From Arachnopeziza araneosa (lineage: Eukaryota > Ascomycota > Leotiomycetes > Helotiales > Arachnopezizaceae): 64,000 nucleotides of DNA. The stretch spans positions 520,341 to 584,340 of the forward strand of contig QYAI01000002.1 of the NCBI GenBank assembly GCA_003988855.1. Reading direction: 5' to 3'. This document shows, piece after piece, positions 57,027 to 64,000 of this stretch. A program made the translations under genes and the position numbers. The notes under the pieces are model-generated. The model worked only from the letters and a program-made list of their open reading frames with translations. It was not told where the DNA came from and made no database searches. How positions within the stretch are numbered: position 1 is the first letter of the stretch; each line of letters opens with the position of its first letter.

Positions 57027-59472
57027 ATGACCTCCACAGCTGTTGGGCGTAAGCCTAAACCGGCTGGACGAGGTAAACATGATACAAAGTCACTAAAAAG
57101 AAAACGCGATGGAGAAGACCACGAAAAGCTAGAGAAGGCGATTGAAGAGCTCGTATGTCCCACCATGTTCCCCGCCGCAAAACTTACGAGAATAGGATCC
57201 CAAAGCAGAGATCAAGGATTTTTCTGACCTTCCCCTATCCCAAACTACGAGTTCTGGTCTCGAAGCTTCCCATTTTAAGACGTTGACAGATATTCAATCG
57301 AAAGCTATACCAGTTGCATTGAAAGGAAGGGACATACTCGGAGCTGCAAAAACTGGAAGCGGAAAAACATTAGCATTTTTGGTGCCTGTGCTGGAGAATC
57401 TATACCGGCAAAGATGGACCGAATTTGATGGATTAGGAGCTCTCATAATCTCGCCAACCCGCGAGCTGGCAATTCAAATTTTCGAAGTTTTGCGGAAGAT
57501 TGGACGGTACCATACCTTTTCAGCAGGATTGGTGATTGGCGGTCGGAATTTAAAAGAAGAGCGTGAACGTCTAGGAAGGATGAATATTCTAGTTTGCACT
57601 CCGGGACGAATGTTACAACATATGGATCAGACTGCAGCTTTCGAAGTGGACAATCTACAGATGCTGGTATTGGACGAAGCGGATAGGATTATGGATATGG
57701 GATTTCAATCTTCCGTGGATGCCATTATTGAACATCTACCAAAGAAACGACAAACGATGTTATTCAGTGCAACACAAGCAAAGAAAGTCTCGGATCTGGC
57801 AAGATTAAGTTTGCGGGATCCTGAATATGTCGCTGTTCATGAGGCAGCTTCTAGTGCGACTCCTACGACGTTACAGCAATTTTATGTGATCACACCGCTT
57901 CCGGAAAAATTAAATACCCTATTTAGTTTCATCAGGGCGAATCTGAAATCAAAAATAATTGTTTTCATGTCTTCGGGAAAGCAGGTCAGATTTGTGTACG
58001 AGAGTTTTCGACATCTACAACCTGGTATTCCCCTGTTACATCTTCACGGTCGTCAAAAGCAGACTGCACGGCTAGATATCACGTCAAAATTCTCAGCGTC
58101 CAAGAACTCTTGCATATTTGCAACAGATGTAGTTGCGAGAGGGCTCGATTTTCCAGCTGTGGACTGGGTCATCCAACTGGATTGTCCGGAAGATGCTGAT
58201 ACATATATCCATCGAGTTGGTCGTACTGCTCGGTTTGAACGAGCAGGAAAGGCTGTCTTATTTCTGGATCCGAGTGAAGAGGAAGGAATGCTTAGACGGT
58301 TGGAGCATAAAAAGGTTCCGATTCAACAGACGAAGGCCAGAGAGAAAAAACAGCAGAGCATCCAAAATCAGCTTCAGAATATGTGTTTTCAGGATCCTGA
58401 ACTTAAATACACCGGACAAAAGGCGTTTTCTAGCTATACTCGGTCGCTTTTCTTACAGAAAGATAAAGATATCTTCAAGCTCAACGAATACGATTTGGAA
58501 GGGTACGCAACGAGTATGGGTCTGCCCGGAGCACCAAAGATCAAATTCCAGAAAGGAGACGACACGAAGAAAATCAAGAATGCTCCTAGAGCACTGTTAT
58601 CAAGTGACGAGAGTGGAGGGGAGAATGGTTCTGAAAAGCCGAAAAAAGAAGTTCGAACAAAATACGACAGAATGTTTGAGCGTCGGAACAGAGATGTTTT
58701 ATCTGGTCATTATTCAAAGATGATTGCAGATGAGGATGCCGCGGCCCTGAATGACGATAGTGATGCTGATGAAGACAATGAGTTTCTGTCTGTAAAACGA
58801 GTCCATCAAGTGGAAGATGAAACTTCTTCTAATGACGAGGAAGACGCTGCTGAAAATGGACCTCAACCTAAGCTTATTTCTGGAATTGGCAAAGAACCGA
58901 TTGTGATTGATTCAAAACGGAGAGAGAAGCTCCTGAAATCCAAAAAGAAACTCCTCAAACTTAAAGAGAAAGGCACAAAACTTGTTTACGATGAAGATGG
59001 GAATCCTCACCAGGTTTACGAACTCGAAGACGAAGAAGACTTCCGCAAGAGAGGAGCACCTGAAACTCAAAGAGCCAAGTTCTTGGAGGAGGAAGCTGCT
59101 AGGGTCCGTGAAGCCGATTTGGATGACAAGCAACTCGCTAAGCAAAAGAAACGAGAGAAGCGGGAGAAGAAGAAAACGAGAGAAGCCGCCGAGAGAGCGG
59201 GAATTACTACGATTGAGGGCCCTACGCTTGTGGGTGCCGACGATGATGAGGATCCTTTGGCATTCATGGCTTCTCTGCCTATAGCTGATGATGAGGAGGA
59301 GGAGGAGGAGGAGAAGGAAGAACCGTTGGTAAAGAGATCAAAGAAATGGTTTGAAGACGATTCGGATGAAGAGGAGAAGAAGATTAAGAAGAAGCGTCGT
59401 ATTATTGAAGCAGAGGACGAGCCAGAGACGTTGGAGGACTTGGAAAGTCTTGCTGCTGGCCTCCTCAACTGA
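57027..59472 (+). CDS. DBP4: DEAD-box ATP-dependent RNA helicase DBP4 (HCA4)
   Basis: The model is join(57027..57152, 57196..59472), 800 aa. Intron GTATGT...GAATAG joins IEEL to DPKAEIKDFSDLPLS. Helicase motifs run in order: Q-motif TLTDIQSKAIP, Walker A AAKTGSGKT (about 90-98), PTRELA, TPGR, DEAD (about 202) in LVLDEADRIMDMGF, SAT, then FATDVVARGLDFPAVDWVIQ and HRVGRTAR. The segment QNMCFQDPELKYTGQKAFSSYTRSLFLQKDKDIF and the ending PGAPKIKF identify the Dbp4/Hca4 subfamily, followed by the usual acidic and Lys-rich C-terminus. Dbp4 acts in the nucleolus in early 40S maturation (U14 snoRNA release). An earlier ATG at 57003 is possible. The acidic tail creates a long antisense frame that is not a gene. 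Confidence 0.94.
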
Positions 59473-60376
59473 GAGACTCTGTTGCTTAGATATGAATAAT
59501 ACACTCAACCATGAACTTTGGTGTGATAATTGCCAGACTTGTTAATTTCGCTCTAATTATCGCTCTGCTCCAATGTACAGTACCCGACAATTTTCAATTT
59601 TCAATTTTCTCTTTTCTCAATAAAACGGCGTGTTTGATGAACTCGACGCCATATTGATCAGTACTGCTTGTTTAATCAACATATGGACTGTTTGATTAAT
59701 ATATATATCGATTTCAACAATGTTCTTGATAGAGTTTCGCCCACGAACCTACACGGCCCCGAACTAACCCCTCTTTGGTTAGCAAAAAGTGTTTATTAAG
59801 GAGTCCAAATGATAAAATCAATTCTATACCAACCCCTAGCTCTGCAAAGAGAGTGAGCTTTCAGCAAGTAGTAGAAGAAGAATCAACAACTGTTGCAGGA
59901 GTAGAACTTCTTGATCTTAAACAGGATGTGAAAGCACGTGATTTTTTTATTTAAAAAACGGGATGGAAGTCTATTTTATACTGCTTTTTCGAGTACTTTA
60001 AACTTTGTTTCAGGCTGATTTTGATACTCATTTTGAACTGGTTTTGGACTGGTTTTGAGAGAGCATTTTGGACTGATTCTTGGAAAACAACAAAGAACGA
60101 GCATGAAAGCAAAACTGTGTATTTGATATAATTCTCTCAAGTGTTTGACAAAACACTATGATTGACAGGTACATCGAAACAGCTCCAATCTGGACCAGAA
60201 TAGGCATGTGAACAGCTACGAGCTCTGTTTGAGTTAATTTTACCGCCTTCACTCATCAAATTAGGGCACAAGGCAGAGTGACTATTGCCGTTTTGGTCAG
60301 TCAGTGAAGTGTATTTATCCAGTGTAAAGTGACTACATACATTGGTCAAACAATAGCTTGCTCGTCTTTCTTGTCC
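59473..60376. other. Intergenic with short direct repeats
   Basis: AT-rich. Around 60010-60080 the motif TTTTGGACTGGTTTTGA and variants recur three to four times. No gene or RNA recognised. Confidence 0.5.
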
Positions 60377-61780
60377 TCACAACACATCACCTCCAGGATG
60401 GCCACCAGCATATTCTGTACGAAGATTTAGAGGCATTAACGACCAGATTCCTGGAGATATAATTGCACCGGCATCGAGAAGAGTTCTGGTAGTTTTCTGA
60501 CCATCTTTGACCTTATGCATAAGATTATACCACAGAGGTGTGTGACCATCATCATCCTCAGCATTGACATCGAAGCCCCTTTCTAGAAGTTCACCTATCA
60601 ATTCTGGGTGGTACGGTGCCACTAAATGAAGTAATGTTGTGCCCCACCAAAATTCCTCAGTATTAAGTGTACGATATGCTATCAGCCTCATAGTCTCTAA
60701 ATGAAAACCTCTGATGTTGTAAATGGAAGTGCTAGGACCAATATTTGCGCCGTGATCAAGGAGAAGCTGCGCGATCGCTACATTTTTAACCCTGCTCGCA
60801 GTTATCAAGATTGACGAGCCGTTTTTATTTATGGCATTAACATCAGCTCCATGCTCAAGTAGAAGTTTGACTATTGTCGCAAGCGGAAGGATTCGACCAG
60901 CTGAAAGCAGCCAAAAGCTCATATAAAGGACCTATGGCCGGATCAGGAAATCAAGTCAAAGAACTTCCGAAAGCAATATCCATAAAACAGCCATGACATG
61001 ATCAATGGAATGAGCTAGTGGAGGATCAAAGAGAGCATCGGGGCATAAAAGCAGAGGAGCTCGGAGCAGAGAAGGAGGCAGAGAAGAAGAACAGTTCGAT
61101 ATATCACTTTCTGAGAAGATCACTTAATCCAATCAATACAAGCTCTTATTATTTGATCAGTGAACCTTTTGATTTATATTCCCTCATTACAAAGACTCAT
61201 TGCTTATATGAGCAATACCTACGGCTCGATCCGTGACAACTATATCTTCATGACTTGCTAGCACGGCCCTGCAGAGTGCCAGCCAGATATTTTCCTGATA
61301 GTGGGAGGACCCGGCGTCAAAATTGGCTCCATGCTCAAGTAGAAGTTTGACCATATCCACATGACCTGCTAGCACGGCTTTGTAGAGTGCCCGCCAGGTA
61401 AGTTCCTGATAGTAGGAGGGCGCGGCGTCAAAATTGGCTCCATGCTCAAGTAGAAGTTTGACCATATCCACATGACCTGCTAGCACGGCTTTGTAGAGTG
61501 CCCGCCAGGTAAATTCCTGATAGTAGGAGGACCCGGCGTCAAAATTGGCTCCATGCTCAAGTAGAAGTTTGGTTATATCCATGCAGCCAATTAGCAGAGC
61601 TTGGCTCAATAACGACCGAACGTAGTCCTTATTGTCGTTAGGCAGCCCTTTTTTAAGGAGGATCTTCAGAATATTTATTTGCCCGTGTTGTATGGCCAGG
61701 TGACCAGCCGAGAAACCCTCCGCAGTTACTTTTGAGGTGTTGACCCCTTCCAGTATGAAAGCCTGTACCTCCCTTGACAA
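60377..61780 (-). CDS. Ankyrin-repeat protein, incomplete or decayed model
   Basis: Two ankyrin blocks are open on the minus strand. The first (61187-61780, 197 aa) begins near REVQAFILEGVNTS and AGHLAIQHGQINILKILLKKG and has three nearly identical 37-residue units of the WRALYKAVLAGHVDMVKLLLEHGANFDA type. The second (60377-60922, 181 aa) has IVKLLLEHGADVNAINKNGSS, IAQLLLDHGANI and DVNAEDDDGHTPLWY and ends at a stop. The 265 nt between them contains stops in this frame and no convincing GT-AG intron, so either an intron is missed or the gene is broken. No upstream start or N-terminal domain (NACHT, F-box) was found; a TAG precedes the first block by a few codons, next to a possible acceptor (CATCCTAG). 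Ankyrin repeats bind other proteins; the role here is unknown. Confidence 0.5.
61276..61608. repeat. 111-bp tandem repeat (37-residue ankyrin unit), 3 copies
   Basis: Units begin at about 61276, 61387 and 61498 with a period of exactly 111 nt and only a few differences. The spacing is longer than the canonical 33-residue ankyrin repeat. Near identity at the DNA level indicates recent duplication or conversion. Confidence 0.85.
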
Positions 61781-61901
61781 ACTGCCCAGATAAATCTAGG
61801 ATGCTTCTGGTTGACGCTAGTTTGTGAATGTTGTCTGGTTGACTGCACCAAAGCATTATTACTACTCGACTTTTCCCGAATTTCTAGCATCACACATAAC
61901 G

Positions 61902-62768
61902 ATGACGGGCCCGCCTCCTTCTCCAGCATTCTTTCCTTACCAGCCGGATTTTTGTTCGGAATTCAAACCGGCTGTTGCTAGCACCTACGACATGAGCACA
62001 CAACACAACAAGCGGTAAGTTTAAAAAAAGGATCAGCTGATATATGGCGAGAGTAGCAGCATGGGTCATTTAATACTTTGCGCCACAGAAAACAGTGAGG
62101 CACTAGAGCGCCCCTTCACCGCCCCATATTGCAACAATCAATCATCATTCATCTCTGCTCCCACCCCGCCTAGTCTTGACAACCATGATTTTATCATCGT
62201 CTTCGCTGCGATAAATCCGGAACTGTACAAACACTGCAAGCAGGTTATTGAAGGTCCCCAACCTACCACCAACCTTGAACCGGATAGTCAAAATACTCAT
62301 GACTTCTCTTTCACTCGCCCTACTTTTGGAAGCTCCATAAACCAGGAAGTCGATGGCCGAAACGATGATCAACTCTTCCAAAACTTTGTTGACTACCCTA
62401 AATGCACCACTCCTCAGAGTTTTAATGTCCAAGGTGCTCTAACACCGCCTACCAATATCTTTCAGAATGATCAAGACTTCGACACAGTCTTTGATTCCAT
62501 GTCGAGTATCACGACTTATGCGGCCACAAACCTCTCAGAACCCACTGCATCAGTTGCATCGTCACGTCCCATGTCACATGGTTCTTTCCTCTGCACCATC
62601 TGTAGCAAGAAGTACAAACAAAAAAAGGACCTACTTCGTCATGAGCTGGCACACAACCCGAATGCTCCGAGGTATGCTTGCCCAATTGAGGGCTGCAAGT
62701 ATTCTGGTATGAATGGTATGGTGAGAAAAGATAAGCTGAAAGAGCATCGAGCTCGCTGTGGCCACTAA
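61902..62768 (+). CDS. C2H2 zinc-finger protein, probable transcription factor
   Basis: The model is join(61902..62014, 62060..62768), 273 aa. Intron GTAAGT...GTAGCAG joins HNK-R to MGHLILC in frame. The first exon, MTGPPPSPAFFPYQPDFCSEF, is short. Residues 39-213 are Ser/Thr/Pro/Asn-rich, acidic and apparently disordered, as in activation regions. The C-terminal 60 residues hold two fingers: CTIC...HELAH (Cys216, Cys219, His232, His236; C-x2-C-x12-H-x3-H) and a variant CPIEGC...HRARC (Cys245, Cys250, His267, Cys271). The protein stops two residues after the last ligand. Likely nuclear; DNA target unknown. A start at 62061 alone is also open, but the intron is strong. It is divergent from the ankyrin gene or remnant, about 120 nt apart. 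Confidence 0.7.
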
Positions 62769-62884
62769 GATGGATCTGGAAACTGAGGAGTATTCTCTTG
62801 CAGTCTGTTAAACGATGGGATATTTTGCTTTTCAATTCTTTATTGTTGGATCAATTTGAATTTGTCTCCTTTTCTCTAGTTCCT

Positions 62885-63140
62885 GATGTTGATTTCCTTT
62901 ACAAGACTATTGAGGCTTCCAGGTCTAAATTAAAAAGGGTTCTCATTTTGGGATTGAAAAGAGTGCTGTTTGTCCTCTGCTGTTGTGGCTTCATCTTTTC
63001 CTTTACGCTCTCTCCTCATGTTGACTTTGCGAGATTATTCGAGGGCTGCAGGTCAGAATAAAAAAAGAGTTTTCTTCTCGGCGTTGAAGGGAGTGCTGTC
63101 CGTCTTACGCTGTTGTAGTTTCGCCTTTTCTTTTACAGGT
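62885..63140. repeat. 132-bp diverged tandem repeat downstream of the zinc-finger gene
   Basis: Two units with period 132 nt (62885-63016 and 63017-63140). Shared segments include GAGTGCTGTYYGTC, CTGTTGT and TTTTCYTTTAC. Because 132 is a multiple of three, translated units resemble each other (LKRVLFVLCCCGFIFSF versus LKGVLSVLRCCSFAFSF), but the second unit has shifted frame, so any protein is decayed. Confidence 0.7.
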
Positions 63141-64000
63141 ACACGAATGAAAGATTTTTCTTTTCGTATCTTCAATGTGAAGACAATTTATGACTTCTAG
63201 GTTTGTGTGATTGTAGATATTCCATCTGAAACCTTGATACTTTTCATTTCCACCCATATTCCACCTTTGTGTTCCTACACCTCATCCCCTTACACACCCT
63301 CCCCTCGGCCAAGCCGTTACATCTCCCTTGGGCCAAACCTCTCTCCAAAAATGGGATGCAGCCTCCGTCACGCCCAAAATTCTCCCACCAGGATATCTCT
63401 GCACCGCTCTGAAACAGGATACGGCTGAGAATTTCCTCTTGGTGGGCTGCTGAAACCTATTCCATAGACACCCACCACGTACTCGGCAGCCGGGATTGCT
63501 TCAGGCCTGATTAGTCAGCGTACCATCAGAGGGGAAGCCACCAATATGCACGTGGGAAAATGAGGCTAGCAGTCGCGTTCCACAGGATGGAGAGAGCGGA
63601 ATCGCGGCACGCTCCCGTGTAGGGCGCGGAGCTGAAAAGCTGGTTCTTGGTTGCGAGGGGTATGATTCGTCGATTTTCGGGAGGGGAGGGGCAGGAGTGG
63701 TCCGAGAGGTATATCTTCTTTGCATCACTCGAGCTTTGCTTGCGAATCTTAGGTCTTCTCGATTTGATTGTGGAGCTCAATCTTGCACTACGATTGCAGA
63801 ACCACTACTGATAATCCGGGGAAGATATATTTGGAATGGGTACTTGCCGAGTAGAGAGTGCTCTTGGGCATTTGTGTAACCCCAGGAAGAATTGTGTCTG
63901 CTGTTGAGGTCACGGCAAGTCCACGTTGCTAGTGGCTTCAGCCATTTTCAGGGTTCCCTGGTGTTCTTGTGGTGTAAAACGTCAATCCTCAGACACCATC
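63141..64000. other. Right-end intergenic
   Basis: No supported gene, RNA or repeat. The 75-aa and 84-aa minus frames at about 63.5-63.8 kb have no motifs. Confidence 0.5.

Noticed and set aside
59067..59504. 145-aa Ser/Phe-rich antisense frame over the DBP4 3' end
   Set aside because: Antisense of the acidic, Lys-rich helicase tail (GAG/GAA codons read as Ser/Phe/Leu).
1..64000. CRISPR arrays, tRNA and rRNA genes
   Set aside because: No spaced repeat array was found. No B-box (GGTTCRANTCC) with a fitting cloverleaf was found by eye. A tRNAscan run would be decisive.

Overview
The window is nuclear DNA of a filamentous ascomycete (Pezizomycotina). The evidence is short introns of about 45-100 nt with GT-AG and CTAAC-type branch sites, a HET-domain gene, an AA9 polysaccharide monooxygenase, and a medusa (medA/ACR1) developmental regulator. 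A leotiomycete-like fungus is my guess, but the sequence alone does not settle the class.

Layout. 1-6.2 kb holds a 5'-truncated HET gene, an AA9 LPMO and a conserved unknown gene. 6.2-13.9 kb is gene-poor, with decayed repeats and one possible small CCHC-finger gene. 13.9-36.4 kb is the dense core: mitoribosomal MRP51, a decayed zincin-like pseudogene, an alpha/beta hydrolase, a tartrate-dehydrogenase-type enzyme, an RNase H protein, a HbpS/GlcG-like protein, MET8, PEP7/VAC1, PDH E2 (LAT1) and SEC7. A gene-empty stretch of about 9 kb (36.4-45.5 kb) lies upstream of the medA homologue (45.5-47.7 kb). Another sparse 7 kb follows, with an 11-bp minisatellite, a wrecked CALB-type lipase and one small ORF behind a clean leader intron. 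The right end has an MFS transporter, the helicase DBP4, an ankyrin gene or remnant with homogenised 111-bp repeats, and a C2H2 zinc-finger gene followed by a 132-bp tandem repeat.

Function. Most core genes are housekeeping: siroheme synthesis (MET8), pyruvate oxidation (LAT1), Golgi and endosomal traffic (SEC7, PEP7), mitochondrial translation (MRP51) and ribosome biogenesis (DBP4). Accessory functions (HET, LPMO, lipase, ankyrin, C2H2, zincin-like) lie in or beside the sparse regions, and several are decayed. Adjacent genes do not form an evident pathway or secondary-metabolite cluster.

The most notable sequence-level features are two GC-AG introns (MET8 and medA), a 23-nt micro-exon in PEP7, an LPMO whose N-terminal histidine sits behind a Kex2-type Lys-Arg, and a perfect 21-nt palindrome in the LPMO promoter. 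Exon joins were worked out by hand from splice motifs and reading-frame continuity. No database search was run.
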